DNA of 64,000 nt from Rhodobacter sp. GTDB taxonomy: Bacteria > Pseudomonadota > Alphaproteobacteria > Rhodobacterales > Rhodobacteraceae. The DNA lies in the NCBI GenBank assembly GCA_027484145.1, contig JAIXUH010000027.1, positions 62,001 to 126,000 of the forward strand. Reading direction: 5' to 3'. The position numbers and the translations under genes were made by a program. This document shows, in pieces, positions 8,014 to 17,269 of the stretch; the stretch's first letter is position 1, and every line of letters starts with the position of its first letter. The notes beneath the pieces were generated by a model. It saw nothing but the letters and a program-made list of their open reading frames with translations. It made no database searches and was not told where the DNA came from.

Positions 8014-8760
8014 CTAAACGGCAAGGGCCGTGATGCGATCGGCGGCGATGATCAGGGCCATGGCATCCTTGGCACCCGGTTCGTTTCCGCTTTCGATGGC
8101 CGCAAGAAGAGCCACGTAGAGCGGCGCCTTTTGTGCGGAAAGACCTTCGGGCGCAACCGACAAATCGGGGCCCAACCGCCGTGCGACAGATACAACCACC
8201 CCAAACTCGACCAGACCGCTTGCTGCGCGCAAGAACGGGTTGTGCGACGCCTCTCCGATCACGCGATGCAATTCGAACTCGGCCAAGGCAAAGGGTTCGG
8301 GCATTCCCGTCATCGCGCTGCGCTGGTTCAGCCAATAGTGCAAAAGCCGCATCTGTTCGGCGGTGCGGTGCTGTGCGGCAAGACCGGCGGCCTCGACCTC
8401 GACCACACGTCGGATATCGAAGAACCCGGCCAGTAACGCCGCATCAGGCCCCGACAGTTGCACCCACGACAGAATCTGCCGGTCAAACAGGTTCCAGCGT
8501 GATTGGGGCAGCACCCGCGTGCCAACCTTGGCGCGTGCCTCGACAAGGCCCTTTGCCTCAAGCGTTTTCAGCGCCTCGCGCAGAACGGTGCGCGACACGT
8601 CGAAACGCGCCATCATCTCGGCATCGTTGGGCAGGACAGTTCCCACCGCCAGTTGCCCCGAAACAATTGCCAAACCCACCTCGTTGATGACGTAGGAGTG
8701 GTAGTTTCTTGGCAGCGGCCGCCCGGAGAGCGCGCGGATGAGGCTCCCGGGTTCGCTCAT
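8014..8760 (-). CDS. FadR-subfamily GntR transcriptional regulator
   Basis: A 248-residue regulator with an N-terminal winged helix (about 22-82; PNDAEMMARFDVSRTVLREALKTLEAKGLV) and an alpha-helical FCD ligand domain (about 105-230) with the metal-ligand type segment FELHRVIGEASHNPF. Its ATG lies two bases after the stop of the preceding permease gene, so it is the last gene of the importer operon and probably autoregulates it. FCD proteins usually sense carboxylic acids or sugar acids. The palindrome upstream of the binding-protein gene (13474-13488) is the likely operator. Confidence 0.85.
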   Translation of the reverse strand: MSEPGSLIRALSGRPLPRNYHSYVINEVGLAIVSGQLAVGTVLPNDAEMMARFDVSRTVLREALKTLEAKGLVEARAKVGTRVLPQSRWNLFDRQILSWVQLSGPDAALLAGFFDIRRVVEVEAAGLAAQHRTAEQMRLLHYWLNQRSAMTGMPEPFALAEFELHRVIGEASHNPFLRAASGLVEFGVVVSVARRLGPDLSVAPEGLSAQKAPLYVALLAAIESGNEPGAKDAMALIIAADRITALAV

Positions 8761-8761
8761 C

Positions 8762-9739
8762 TCATGCTTTCCAAGTCACCTTCCGACGGGGGGCGGTGGC
8801 CGAAAAGACCACCCGTTGCAGCAGGATGAACATAAACAATAGCGCGCCAATGACAATCTTGGTCCACCAACTGGACAAAGTGCCATCAAAGACGATGTAG
8901 GTCTGCACCAACCCCTGCAGCATGACACCGATCAGGGTGCCCGCGACAAAGCCATAGCCGCCCGTCAGCAGGGTGCCCCCGATCACAACGGCGGCAATCG
9001 CGTCCAGTTCCACCCCGACCGCCGAAAGCGAATAACCTGCCGAAGTGTAAAGCGAAAACACGATCCCGGCGAGACCCGCCAGCGTGGATGACAGGGTGTA
9101 AATCAGAATGGTGGTGCGCGCGACCGGAACCCCCATCAGCGCAGCCGAGGTTTCCGACCCGCCCAAGGCATAGACGCAAGAGCCAAAGCGGGTGCGATGG
9201 GCCAGCACAATGCCGAACAAGAAGACCAGAAGCATCACGCCGCCGATCACCGTCAGACGCCCGCCACCCGGAAACAGGATGTAGGTCTTTGACACAGTCG
9301 TAAAGAACGCATGCTTGATGCCAATGGAATCGGGCGATAGCACCGATGCGCCGCCCCGCGCCAGAAACATGCCCGCCAGCGTCACGATGAACGACGGCAC
9401 CTTCAGATAGTGAATGGCCGCCCCCATGGCCGCCCCAAAGGCCGCTGCCACCCCAAGCGCGATGGCAAAGGCCACCAGCGGATGCAAACCGCCCCACATG
9501 ATCAGCGTGGCCACCAGAACGGTGGTAAACCCGATCACCGCGCCAACCGACAGATCGATGCCGCCCGACAGGATAACAAAGGTCATCCCCACCGCCGCGA
9601 TACCCAGAAAGGCGTTGTCGGTCAGAAAGTTGCCCAGAACGCGAGTGGACCAAAGCCCTGGGAACTGCCAGATCGCAGCGGCATAGGCGAGGGCAAAGAT
9701 GATGGCCGTGGCCGCCAGCGGGCGAAGGCTGCGGTTCAT
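8762..9739 (-). CDS. yjfF: Sugar ABC transporter permease, YjfF-like
   Basis: A 325-residue BPD_transp_2 (RbsC-type) permease with about eight to ten hydrophobic segments. The family signature is ILSGGIDLSVGAVIGFTTV near residue 55, with the cytoplasmic loop ALGGSETSAALMGVPV further on. The ATG at 9739 overlaps the upstream permease stop (ATGA). Gene order binding protein-ATPase-permease-permease matches E. coli ytfQ-ytfR-ytfT-yjfF, a galactofuranose importer with two different permease subunits. The substrate assignment is by homology and gene order only. Confidence 0.82.
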   Translation of the reverse strand: MNRSLRPLAATAIIFALAYAAAIWQFPGLWSTRVLGNFLTDNAFLGIAAVGMTFVILSGGIDLSVGAVIGFTTVLVATLIMWGGLHPLVAFAIALGVAAAFGAAMGAAIHYLKVPSFIVTLAGMFLARGGASVLSPDSIGIKHAFFTTVSKTYILFPGGGRLTVIGGVMLLVFLFGIVLAHRTRFGSCVYALGGSETSAALMGVPVARTTILIYTLSSTLAGLAGIVFSLYTSAGYSLSAVGVELDAIAAVVIGGTLLTGGYGFVAGTLIGVMLQGLVQTYIVFDGTLSSWWTKIVIGALLFMFILLQRVVFSATAPRRKVTWKA

Positions 9740-10797
9740 GGCTGGCGTCCTTTCGACGTGGGGGCCGCGCTTTTGCGCTGGACCAGTCGCGCCGCATAGG
9801 GCGATTGCAACACAAGGATCAGTATGATGACACCGGATTTGACCACAAGGTTGAACTCGGGCGAAAAGCCGGAAATCAGAATGCCGGTGTTCATGGCCTG
9901 AATGATCACCGCGCCAAGCACGGACATCGGGATAGAGAAGCGCCCGCCCAATAGCGAGGTGCCGCCGATCACGACCGCCAGAATGGCATCCAATTCCAGC
10001 CACAGGCCCGCGTTGTTGGCATCGGCGCCGCGAATATCACCCGCAACGATCAGCCCCGACAGCGCGGCACAGAACCCGGCAAAGCTGTAAACCAACAGCA
10101 GCAGGGTGCGCGCCGAAATGCCCGCAAACCGCGCGGCAGACCGGTTGACGCCAACCGCCTCGATCAACAGGCCAAGGGCGGTCCGCCTCACGATCAGCGC
10201 TGCGATCACCATCAGCAGGGTGGCCAGAACAATCGGCGTGGGCAGTCCCAGAACAGACCCGGTGCCGATAAAGATCAGGAACGGGTCGGAAAAGGTGACG
10301 ATGGAGCCTTCGGTGATCAACTGGGCAAGGCCGCGCCCCGCCACCATCAGCACCAACGTGGCGATGATCGGCTGGATGTCGAAAAAGGTGACCAGCACCC
10401 CGTTCCACAGCCCGCACACCAGCCCCGCCGCAAGCGCCACGGAAACGGCAAGCCACGCTGGCACGCCCGAGGTGACCATGACCGCCGCCGCTGCCCCGGC
10501 AATCGCCATCACGGCCCCAACCGAGAGATCAACCCCCTTGGTGGCAATGACGGCCGTCATCCCTATGGCCAGAATGGCCACAGGCGCACCACGGTTCAGC
10601 ACATCAATCAGGCTGCCGAACAGGCGGCCATCCTGCCACGTGATGTTGAAAAACCCGGGGAACAGCACCCAATTGACAGCCAGAACCGCCAGCAGCGCCA
10701 TGAACTGGGGCCGCAGCAAGACGCTGGCCCATCCGGCAGGCCGCGCAATAGGGGGCGGTGTGGCGGGGCTTGGAAACACGGGGGGCCGGGTGTTCAT
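9736..10797 (-). CDS. ytfT: Sugar ABC transporter permease, YtfT-like
   Basis: A 353-residue BPD_transp_2 permease. After a proline-rich cytoplasmic N-terminus it has the VIATKGVDLSVGAVMAIAGA signature and the loop VGVNRSAARFAGISARTLLL. It would form a heterodimer with the YjfF-like permease. It overlaps neighbours by 4 bases on both sides (ATGA at 10794-10797 with the ATPase stop and at 9736-9739 with yjfF), which indicates strict co-expression. Confidence 0.82.
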   Translation of the reverse strand: MNTRPPVFPSPATPPPIARPAGWASVLLRPQFMALLAVLAVNWVLFPGFFNITWQDGRLFGSLIDVLNRGAPVAILAIGMTAVIATKGVDLSVGAVMAIAGAAAAVMVTSGVPAWLAVSVALAAGLVCGLWNGVLVTFFDIQPIIATLVLMVAGRGLAQLITEGSIVTFSDPFLIFIGTGSVLGLPTPIVLATLLMVIAALIVRRTALGLLIEAVGVNRSAARFAGISARTLLLLVYSFAGFCAALSGLIVAGDIRGADANNAGLWLELDAILAVVIGGTSLLGGRFSIPMSVLGAVIIQAMNTGILISGFSPEFNLVVKSGVIILILVLQSPYAARLVQRKSAAPTSKGRQP

Positions 10798-12323
10798 GCG
10801 GAAGGCTCCTGCCGGGTCGGATGGTCAGCGATGGCCCGAACGATGACATCGGGGGCCACATCGTCGCCCGTCAGTTCGGCCACCATTTCACGGTCGCGCA
10901 TCACGACCACGCGGTTGGAATAGGCCACCACTTCGTCCAATTCTGACGAGATAACCAAGAGTGCCAGCCCCTCTTCGCGCAAGCGGTTGATCGTGCGAAC
11001 GATTTCCGCGTGGGCGCCCACGTCGATGCCGCGCGTCGGCTCGTCCAGGATTAGCACGCTAGGGTCGATCGCCAGCCAGCGGGCAAGGATCACCTTTTGC
11101 TGGTTTCCCCCCGACAACAGCTTGACCGGCATGTCATGGTTTGCCGCGCGGATATCGAGCGCTTCGGCATAGCGACCGGCAAGTTCGATTTGCTCGTCGC
11201 GGTTCAGCGCACGGAACCACCCTAACTTTGCCTGCAGGGCGATGATGATGTTTTCGCGCACCGAAAGGTCGCCAAAAATGCCGTCCAGCTTGCGGTCTTC
11301 GGGGCAAAAGCCAAAGCCTGCGGCAACGGCTTGCGCGGGGGTTTTGACCGCGACCGCGCGGCCGTTGATCTCGACGCTGCCCTGATCGGCGGCATCGACG
11401 CCGAACATCAGCCGCGCCATTTCGGTGCGCCCCGATCCAAGCAGGCCAGCCACGCCGACAACCTCGCCTTCGTGTAGGGTCAGATCAAACGGCGCCACGC
11501 GGCCTGCCTTGCCCATGCCCTTGAAGGTCACGCGCGGAATGCCACGCTCGGCCCCCGAAAGGCCGGTGGGATGGTGGTCGAAGGCCACATCCTTGCCCAA
11601 CATCATCCGTACCACATCGGTCGTTGATACCTGCGCCAAGGGCTGCGTGCCGATCTTGCGGCCATTGCGAAGGATGGTGACGCGGTCTGACAGCCGGAAC
11701 ACCTGATCCAGAAAATGCGTGATGAAGATGATCCCAAGTCCGCGCGATTTCAGCCGTTCCACCACTTCGAACAGACGGTCCACCTCATTGCGGTCAAGGC
11801 TGGCGGTGGGTTCGTCCAGCACCAGCACCTTGCCCGACAATTCCACCGCACGGGCGATAGCCACGATCTGTTGCACGGCCACAGAATATTCCGACAACTC
11901 GGCCCGCACATCGATTTCAAGGCCATAGGTGGCCAACAATGCCGCCGCGCGTTCGTCAATCTCGCGCCGCCGGATCAGGCCCCAGCGGGTGGGTTGGTGG
12001 CCCAGAAACAGGTTTTCGGCCACGGACCGGTTCGGCAAAAGGTTCACTTCCTGATAGACCGTGCCGATGCCATAGCCTTGGGCCTGCAACGGGTCACGAA
12101 AGCTGACCGGGGTGCCCTGCAAAAGCACCTCGCCGCCATCGGGCTGATAAGCGCCCGTCAGGATCTTGATCAGGGTTGATTTTCCGGCGCCGTTTTCGCC
12201 TAGCAAGGCGTGCACCTCGCCCGTGCGCAGATCGAAATCCACCGTATCAAGGGCCCGGTGCTGGCCAAAAATCTTTACGATTCCGCGCGCTTGCAACACA
12301 GCGGTTGCGCTGTCGGTTTCCAT
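10794..12323 (-). CDS. ytfR: Sugar ABC transporter ATPase (two ABC domains), YtfR-like
   Basis: A 509-residue RbsA/MglA-type protein with two fused ATP-binding cassettes. Domain 1 has Walker A GENGAGKST (residues 41-49) and Walker B LVLDEPTASLD. Domain 2 has the degenerate Walker A GLLGSGRTE usual for this class, a canonical signature LSGGNQQKV and Walker B LILDEPTRGID. It energises uptake through the YtfT/YjfF permeases. A stable hairpin separates it from the binding-protein gene upstream. Confidence 0.86.
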   Translation of the reverse strand: METDSATAVLQARGIVKIFGQHRALDTVDFDLRTGEVHALLGENGAGKSTLIKILTGAYQPDGGEVLLQGTPVSFRDPLQAQGYGIGTVYQEVNLLPNRSVAENLFLGHQPTRWGLIRRREIDERAAALLATYGLEIDVRAELSEYSVAVQQIVAIARAVELSGKVLVLDEPTASLDRNEVDRLFEVVERLKSRGLGIIFITHFLDQVFRLSDRVTILRNGRKIGTQPLAQVSTTDVVRMMLGKDVAFDHHPTGLSGAERGIPRVTFKGMGKAGRVAPFDLTLHEGEVVGVAGLLGSGRTEMARLMFGVDAADQGSVEINGRAVAVKTPAQAVAAGFGFCPEDRKLDGIFGDLSVRENIIIALQAKLGWFRALNRDEQIELAGRYAEALDIRAANHDMPVKLLSGGNQQKVILARWLAIDPSVLILDEPTRGIDVGAHAEIVRTINRLREEGLALLVISSELDEVVAYSNRVVVMRDREMVAELTGDDVAPDVIVRAIADHPTRQEPSA

Positions 12324-12380
12324 GCCCGCCGTCTCCCTCGGTGCCCAGACTGACTGTCGGGCTGAATGCCCGCAAAAGCA

Positions 12381-12412
12381 ATCCGTCGGCCAAAGCGTTC
12401 TGGCCGACGGAT
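12381..12412 (-). terminator. Intergenic hairpin between ytfQ and ytfR
   Basis: ATCCGTCGGCCA and TGGCCGACGGAT pair in a perfect 12-bp stem around an 8-base loop, just after the ytfQ stop. On the transcribed strand it is followed by TTGCTTTTGC rather than a clean U run. It fits a partial terminator or 3'-end stabiliser giving more binding protein than ATPase. Confidence 0.65.
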
Positions 12413-12421
12413 GCTGTCAGA

Positions 12422-13393
12422 TCAGTAGCCCAGACCCTTGCGGCGGTCGTATTCGCCCTGCGGATCATCGGCGGGAGTATACAGCTTTGACTCGGTAATG
12501 ATGAACTTCTCGGGCACCGTGCCGGCGTTCAGGAACGCATCCAATGCATCAAAGGCAGGCCCTGCCATGTTCGGCGTCAGTTCGACGGTCGCATTGGCTT
12601 CGCCCGCGACCATGGCCGCAAAGATATCGGGCACGGCATCGATCGAGGTCACAAGGATATCGGTGCCCGGTTTCAGGCCCGCGTCCTTGATCGCCTGAAT
12701 GGCGCCAACGGCCATGTCGTCGTTGTGGGCATAGACCGCACAGATGCCTGCGCCGCCGTTTTCAGCCTTGATGAAGCCTTCCATCACTTCCTTGCCCTTC
12801 GAACGGGTGAAATCGCCCGTCTGGCTGCGGATGATGGACAGGTTGGCCTTGCCAGCGATGGCTTCTTCAAAGCCCTGCTTGCGGTTGATGGCGGGGGATG
12901 ATCCGACCGTGCCTTGCAATTCGACGATCTTGCAATCCTTGTCACCGACAGCGCCAACCAGCCATTCCCCGGCGACGCGGCCTTCCTTGACCTGATCAGA
13001 GGCCACGGAGGTCAGATACAGGTCTTGCGGGGCATCCACGCCACGGTCCAGCAGAACCACCGGAATGGCCGCCTCTTTCGCCTCGGTCAGCACTTCTTCC
13101 CAGCCGGTCGACACCACGGGTGCCACCAGAATGGCATCCACGCCCTGCGCGATGAACCCGCGAATGGCCTTGATCTGGTTTTCCTGCTTTTGCTGGGCAT
13201 CTGCAAACTTCAAGTCAACGCCGCGTGCTTCGGCTTCGGCCTTGGTGACCGAGGTTTCTGCCGCACGCCAGCCAGACTCGGACCCGATCTGCGAAAAGCC
13301 GATCACTTTGCCCTGCAGACCCTCAGCCCAAGCTGCGGAAGACAAAAGGGCTCCGATACCCGCCGCGATGGCGAGTCCTTTGAAAATAAACAT
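12422..13393 (-). CDS. ytfQ: Periplasmic sugar-binding protein, YtfQ-like
   Basis: A 323-residue type I periplasmic binding protein (Peripla_BP_4). The start at 13393 is chosen because GGGAGGAAT precedes it and it opens directly with a signal peptide MFIFKGLAIAAGIGALLSSA, cleaved after AWA. The mature part begins EGLQGKVIGFSQIGSESGWR, closely similar in style to E. coli YtfQ, the galactofuranose-binding protein. Other typical motifs are ILVAPVVSTGWEEVL and YAHNDDMAVGAIQAIKDAG. First gene of the five-gene importer operon; a palindrome and promoter region lie upstream. Confidence 0.86.
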   Translation of the reverse strand: MFIFKGLAIAAGIGALLSSAAWAEGLQGKVIGFSQIGSESGWRAAETSVTKAEAEARGVDLKFADAQQKQENQIKAIRGFIAQGVDAILVAPVVSTGWEEVLTEAKEAAIPVVLLDRGVDAPQDLYLTSVASDQVKEGRVAGEWLVGAVGDKDCKIVELQGTVGSSPAINRKQGFEEAIAGKANLSIIRSQTGDFTRSKGKEVMEGFIKAENGGAGICAVYAHNDDMAVGAIQAIKDAGLKPGTDILVTSIDAVPDIFAAMVAGEANATVELTPNMAGPAFDALDAFLNAGTVPEKFIITESKLYTPADDPQGEYDRRKGLGY

Positions 13394-13473
13394 GATTCCT
13401 CCCGATTGTGTTGAGCCGACGCTCCTCAACGCGGCTGGAATCACGTTAGCAAAAGTCATACTATATGCAAACT

Positions 13474-13488
13474 AAAAGTATTACTTTT
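13474..13488. promoter_or_regulatory. Perfect 15-bp palindrome upstream of ytfQ
   Basis: AAAAGTA-T-TACTTTT is perfectly symmetrical and lies about 80 bases upstream of the ytfQ start in an AT-rich patch (13440-13490). It is the best candidate operator for the FadR-type regulator encoded at the end of this operon. Confidence 0.5.
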
Positions 13489-13521
13489 GTGATCCAACCG
13501 TGAACGGTGTCGCCGAACATG

Positions 13522-13555
13522 AAAAAGGCCGGGGCGAATTGCTTCGCCACCGGCC
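13522..13555 (-). terminator. Rho-independent terminator after the 13579 binding-protein gene
   Basis: Read on the - strand, GGCCGG-T-GGCGAA pairs with TTCGCC-CCGGCC around a 4-base loop (one bulged base), followed immediately by TTTTTC. It lies 24 bases past the stop of the binding-protein gene and separates it from the ytfQ promoter region. Confidence 0.85.
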
Positions 13556-13578
13556 GTCGGTGCAAGAGGGGGAGGTGC

Positions 13579-14622
13579 CTACTTGCCCCAGATCGCGGCA
13601 TAGGCCTCGCGGTAGCCGTTGTCGGGGTCGAAGGTGTTGCCTTCGGTCTTCGACAGACCCTCTTCGGTCACCAGAGCAGGCGCGGTGATGTAGCCCGAGC
13701 AGGCCTCGCCCTGAACGGCGCGGTTCAGCTCGTCCACCAGTTGCCAACCCTGCAGGTTCAGCGGTTCGGCCACGGTGACGGCCTGATACTGGCCGGTGCG
13801 AATCCGCTGGAAAGCCGCTTCCGAGCCGTCGCCAGCCGAGCCTGCCTTGGGCGCGCCCTTGCCGTCGATCCCTGCGGCTGCAAGTGACGGCCCCATGAAG
13901 TCGAAGTACAGGTCGTTGATCGCCAGAGAATGGGTCCATGCCGCACCGTGCTGTTGCAGCAGCGTGGTGGTCAGCGGCCCCATGCGGGTGGACGTCTCGG
14001 CAATTGGCGTATCGACATATTCCAGCACTGTGCCGCCGGCTTCTTCGATGACCTTCTTCATCCGGTCGGCCTTGTCGATGGCAATCTGATAGGTCGAGTC
14101 GGTAAAGATCACGACGCCCGGCTTGCCGCCCGCATCATCCAGCGCCCATTTCGCGGCGACGTCCGACACCTGCATGGCATCGGTCGACACGTTGGCAAAG
14201 ATGCCGCCCGGCGCGTCGCAGCCGATCTTCGGGCCCGAGTGCCAAGACACCATCGGGATCTTGGCGGCGGTCACGCCTTCCAGCGCGGCCTGCTGTTCGG
14301 CGGCGTCAAAGCCGTTGATCACAATGCCATCAGGGTTCAGCGCAAGCGCCTGACCCACGGCGGCCGAGCGGCTTTGCACCGAGCCTGCACCGTCAAGTAC
14401 CTTGACCGTCCAGCCAATTTTGGCGGCCGCTTCTTCGATGCCGGTGGTCACGCCCAGAATACCGCCGTTCTTCAGGTCGCCGGCCAGAACGACAATCGTC
14501 TTGCCCTCGGCCGCTTTCGGGCCGGTGGTTGGGCCGTCAAAGGCCACTTGGGCAAAGCTCATGCCTGCGGCGACCATAAAGGTGCCGGTCAGCAAGGTTT
14601 GAAGCAGGGTCCGTTTCAGCAT
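13579..14622 (-). CDS. Sugar ABC transporter substrate-binding protein
   Basis: A 347-residue type I periplasmic binding protein with a signal peptide (MLKRTLLQTLLTGTFMVAAG, cleavage near SFAQ). The sugar-binding fold is visible from KTIVVLAGDLKNGGILGVTT through the C-terminal GYREAYAAIWGK. The ATG at 14622 has GGGAGGAAA about 6 bases upstream. It is the last gene of an ATPase-permease-binding protein operon starting at 17173, an unusual order since the binding protein most often comes first. Next to the gluconate/idonate genes it may bind a sugar acid, but the ligand cannot be read from sequence. Confidence 0.83.
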   Translation of the reverse strand: MLKRTLLQTLLTGTFMVAAGMSFAQVAFDGPTTGPKAAEGKTIVVLAGDLKNGGILGVTTGIEEAAAKIGWTVKVLDGAGSVQSRSAAVGQALALNPDGIVINGFDAAEQQAALEGVTAAKIPMVSWHSGPKIGCDAPGGIFANVSTDAMQVSDVAAKWALDDAGGKPGVVIFTDSTYQIAIDKADRMKKVIEEAGGTVLEYVDTPIAETSTRMGPLTTTLLQQHGAAWTHSLAINDLYFDFMGPSLAAAGIDGKGAPKAGSAGDGSEAAFQRIRTGQYQAVTVAEPLNLQGWQLVDELNRAVQGEACSGYITAPALVTEEGLSKTEGNTFDPDNGYREAYAAIWGK

Positions 14623-14649
14623 GGTGGTTTCCTCCCTAAGATGCTGTAT

Positions 14650-15672
14650 TTATTTCGATTTCGTGCCCTTTTTCTGCTGCGCATAGCCAGCGATGCCGAT
14701 GGCGATCAAAAGGGTCGTGCCGTTGAACAGGGGTTCTACCCAGAAACTGCCGCCGAATTGCTGGATGCCCGAGATGCCGACCGCAAGGATCATGACGCCG
14801 ACAATGGTGCCCCAGACGTTGACACGCCCCGGCTTGATGGTGGTCGATCCCAGAAAGGCGCCGACAAGGGCCGGAAGCAGGAATTCAAGGCCAACGCTGG
14901 CCTGACCGATCCGGAGTTTGGAGGCCAGCAAGACACCTGCAAGTGCTGCCAGCACCCCCGACGCGACAAAGGCCCCGATGACGAACTTGCGGGTCGGAAT
15001 GCCGTTCAGTTCGGCCGCGCGCTGGTTGGCCCCGATGGCATAAAGGTAGCGGCCAATGGGCGTGTATTCCAGAACGATCCACAGGGTCAGCGTAATCGCC
15101 ATCACGTAAAAGGCCGTGATCGGCAGGCCAAAGATGAACGTGCCGTTGATCGCGTAAAACGCATCAGGCAGTTGCCCCACCATCTGCCTTCCGCCCGTGT
15201 GCCACAGGGCAAGTGCATACAGGATCGTGCCGGTGCCAAGCGTGGCAATAAAGCTGTCGATGCGGGCCACTTCGACCAACAGGCCGTTCAGAAACCCGGT
15301 AATGACCCCCAGAACCAGCACGATGCCAACCGCCACGGGCCACGGCAGGCCATACATGGTTTGCAAGCTGATCGCCAGAATGTGCCACAGCACGATGCCA
15401 TAGCCGACGGTCAGGTCGATGCGCCCTGCCACCATTGGGATCATGGCCGCCAGTGACAACAGTGCGATGATCGCCTTGTCTGACAGGATGGACCGCAGGT
15501 TCAGCATGGTCGGGAAGGTGTTCGGCAGCAGAACCGAAAACAGGATCACCAGCCCCACCATAAGGATCACCAGCCCATAGGTCGGCGCAAGGCGGATGGC
15601 CTTTTGCAGACCGCTCAGCCCGCGCAGTTCATCCTTGGTGGGTTCGACGGCGTTTGATTCTATTCCTGGCAT
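14650..15672 (-). CDS. Sugar ABC transporter permease (RbsC-like)
   Basis: A 340-residue BPD_transp_2 permease with about ten hydrophobic segments. In place of the usual GGIDLSVG it reads VAGRIDLTVGYGIVLWHI, a recognisable variant. The loop AIGANQRAAELNGIPTRKFV is typical of the family. The ATG at 15672 has GAGGG about 5 bases upstream; a GTG at 15693 overlapping the ATPase gene is the alternative. It is the only permease in this operon, so the channel is presumably a homodimer, unlike the heterodimeric YtfT/YjfF system next door. Confidence 0.83.
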   Translation of the reverse strand: MPGIESNAVEPTKDELRGLSGLQKAIRLAPTYGLVILMVGLVILFSVLLPNTFPTMLNLRSILSDKAIIALLSLAAMIPMVAGRIDLTVGYGIVLWHILAISLQTMYGLPWPVAVGIVLVLGVITGFLNGLLVEVARIDSFIATLGTGTILYALALWHTGGRQMVGQLPDAFYAINGTFIFGLPITAFYVMAITLTLWIVLEYTPIGRYLYAIGANQRAAELNGIPTRKFVIGAFVASGVLAALAGVLLASKLRIGQASVGLEFLLPALVGAFLGSTTIKPGRVNVWGTIVGVMILAVGISGIQQFGGSFWVEPLFNGTTLLIAIGIAGYAQQKKGTKSK

Positions 15673-15679
15673 GGCACCC

Positions 15680-17173
15680 TCAGGCTGATTCACCGGCCGA
15701 AGCGGCCTGGATCAGGGATTCGGTGGAAAGTTCGACGCCCGTCAGTTCCGCCACGGGCAAGCCGCGAGAAAAAACAATGGCGCGATGACAGATGTTTGCG
15801 ATCTCTTCAAAATCGGTCGAGACGACAAGCACACCCATGCCACTGGCAAGGGCCTGATAGAGCAAATGGTAAATCTCGGCCTTGGCGCCCACGTCAACGC
15901 CTGCCGTCGGGTCTTCGGTGATCAAGAGGCGGCGGCCGGAATCAAGCCACCGGCCCACGACAACCTTTTGCTGGTTGCCCCCCGACAGCGCCTCAATGGC
16001 AAGGGTCGGATCGTTGGGCGAAAGACCAACCCGCTGGCCAATGGCATGGGCCATCTGATCTTCGCGCTTGGCTGACAAAAAGGACAAAAGCCCCCGTCCC
16101 GTGGCGGACGGGTTGATAAATGCGTTTTCGCGGATCGACATACCCGGCGCCACGCTTTCGGCCACCCGGTCGCGCCCCACAAGGCCGATCCCAGATGTCA
16201 TCGCGGTTTGTGGCGTGTTCAGGCTGGGCGCCTTGCCATCCAACAGAACCTGCCCGTCATGACGGATGACGCCAAACAGTGCCCGGCCAATGTCTTCGTG
16301 CCCGGCACCGCGCAAGCCTGCCAGCCCCAGCAACTCGCCACGCTTGATCTCAAAACTGACCGGCCCGACGTGCGGCGTGCGCAGGGACGTGACGCGCAGG
16401 ATCGACGGCCCGTCCTGCACCACCGGGCGGTTGATCTCGCGCGCTTTTCGCCCGACAATCAGGCTGACCAGTTCATCCGGCGTTGTGTGTTCGATGGGGC
16501 GCATGCCAACCATCTGCCCGTCACGCAACACGGCCACGCGGTCGGCGATGCGGAAGATTTCGTCGAGCCGGTGGCTGACATAGATCATCCCCACTCCCTT
16601 GGCTTTCAGCGGGCGCAGGGCGGCAAACAGGCGCTCCACCTCATCGGCGGGCAGGCTTGCGGTGGGTTCATCCAGCACCAGAAAATCGCAATCGGCGGCA
16701 AGCGCACGGGCAATGGCCACAAGGGATTTCTGCGTCCGTGTCAGGCCCGAGACCCGCGCGGTCGAGGAAAACTCGGCGTCAACCAGTGCCAGGGCCGCGT
16801 CTGCGCGTGCCTCGGTCGCGGTCCAGTCGATCCGCCGGCCACGCCGCACATAGCCAAGGGCAAGGGCGATATTCTCGGCCACGCTCATCCATTCGATCAG
16901 ACCAAGGTCCTGATGGATAAAGGCCACTTTCTGCCCGCCAGAGCGCCCGGCCTCATGGGCATATGGGGTGCCATCGATGGAAACGCCGCCTTCGTCGGGG
17001 CGATGGATGCCGCCAAGCGTCTTGATCAGGGTCGATTTGCCTGCACCGTTTTCGCCCAGCAGGGCCACAATCTCGCCCCGCGCCACGCGCAGCGACACGC
17101 CCTTCAGCGCCTGCGTGCCGCCAAATGACTTGACGATACGGTCAAAGAACAGGCCGTCCGTTGACGGTTGCAT
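15680..17173 (-). CDS. Sugar ABC transporter ATPase (two ABC domains)
   Basis: A 497-residue RbsA-type double-cassette ATPase. Domain 1 has Walker A GENGAGKST and Walker B FLVLDEPTASL, with a divergent signature (GLTRTQKSLVAIARAL). Domain 2 has a degenerate Walker A (GLRGAGHED), a canonical LSGGNQQKV signature, and LITEDPTAGVDVG at Walker B. The asymmetry is normal in this family. First gene of the operon; AGGGG lies 9 bases before the ATG. Two LacI-type operator palindromes lie in the divergent region shared with the regulator gene at 17305. Confidence 0.86.
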   Translation of the reverse strand: MQPSTDGLFFDRIVKSFGGTQALKGVSLRVARGEIVALLGENGAGKSTLIKTLGGIHRPDEGGVSIDGTPYAHEAGRSGGQKVAFIHQDLGLIEWMSVAENIALALGYVRRGRRIDWTATEARADAALALVDAEFSSTARVSGLTRTQKSLVAIARALAADCDFLVLDEPTASLPADEVERLFAALRPLKAKGVGMIYVSHRLDEIFRIADRVAVLRDGQMVGMRPIEHTTPDELVSLIVGRKAREINRPVVQDGPSILRVTSLRTPHVGPVSFEIKRGELLGLAGLRGAGHEDIGRALFGVIRHDGQVLLDGKAPSLNTPQTAMTSGIGLVGRDRVAESVAPGMSIRENAFINPSATGRGLLSFLSAKREDQMAHAIGQRVGLSPNDPTLAIEALSGGNQQKVVVGRWLDSGRRLLITEDPTAGVDVGAKAEIYHLLYQALASGMGVLVVSTDFEEIANICHRAIVFSRGLPVAELTGVELSTESLIQAASAGESA

Positions 17174-17214
17174 ACAGATCCCCTCCCAAGGCCCGGCCCG
17201 ATCTTGCGTCAGGT

Positions 17215-17224
17215 TTACCGGTAA
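17215..17224. promoter_or_regulatory. GntR/IdnR-type operator half of a pair (TTACCGGTAA)
   Basis: TTACCGGTAA is a perfect palindrome and matches the core of the TGTTACCGGTAACA-like boxes bound by E. coli GntR/IdnR. It lies 42 bases upstream of the transporter ATPase start. Confidence 0.6.
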
Positions 17225-17269
17225 CGTAGCTTAACCTGAACCGTGGCGCCCCCTGTTGTCAAGCGGAAA

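Noticed and set aside
13930-15456. 508-aa reading frame on the + strand
   Set aside because: Antisense to the binding-protein and permease genes, both of which have family signatures and coupled starts.
16208-17128. 306-aa reading frame on the + strand
   Set aside because: Antisense to the ABC ATPase, with repeated low-complexity His/Gln/Arg content.
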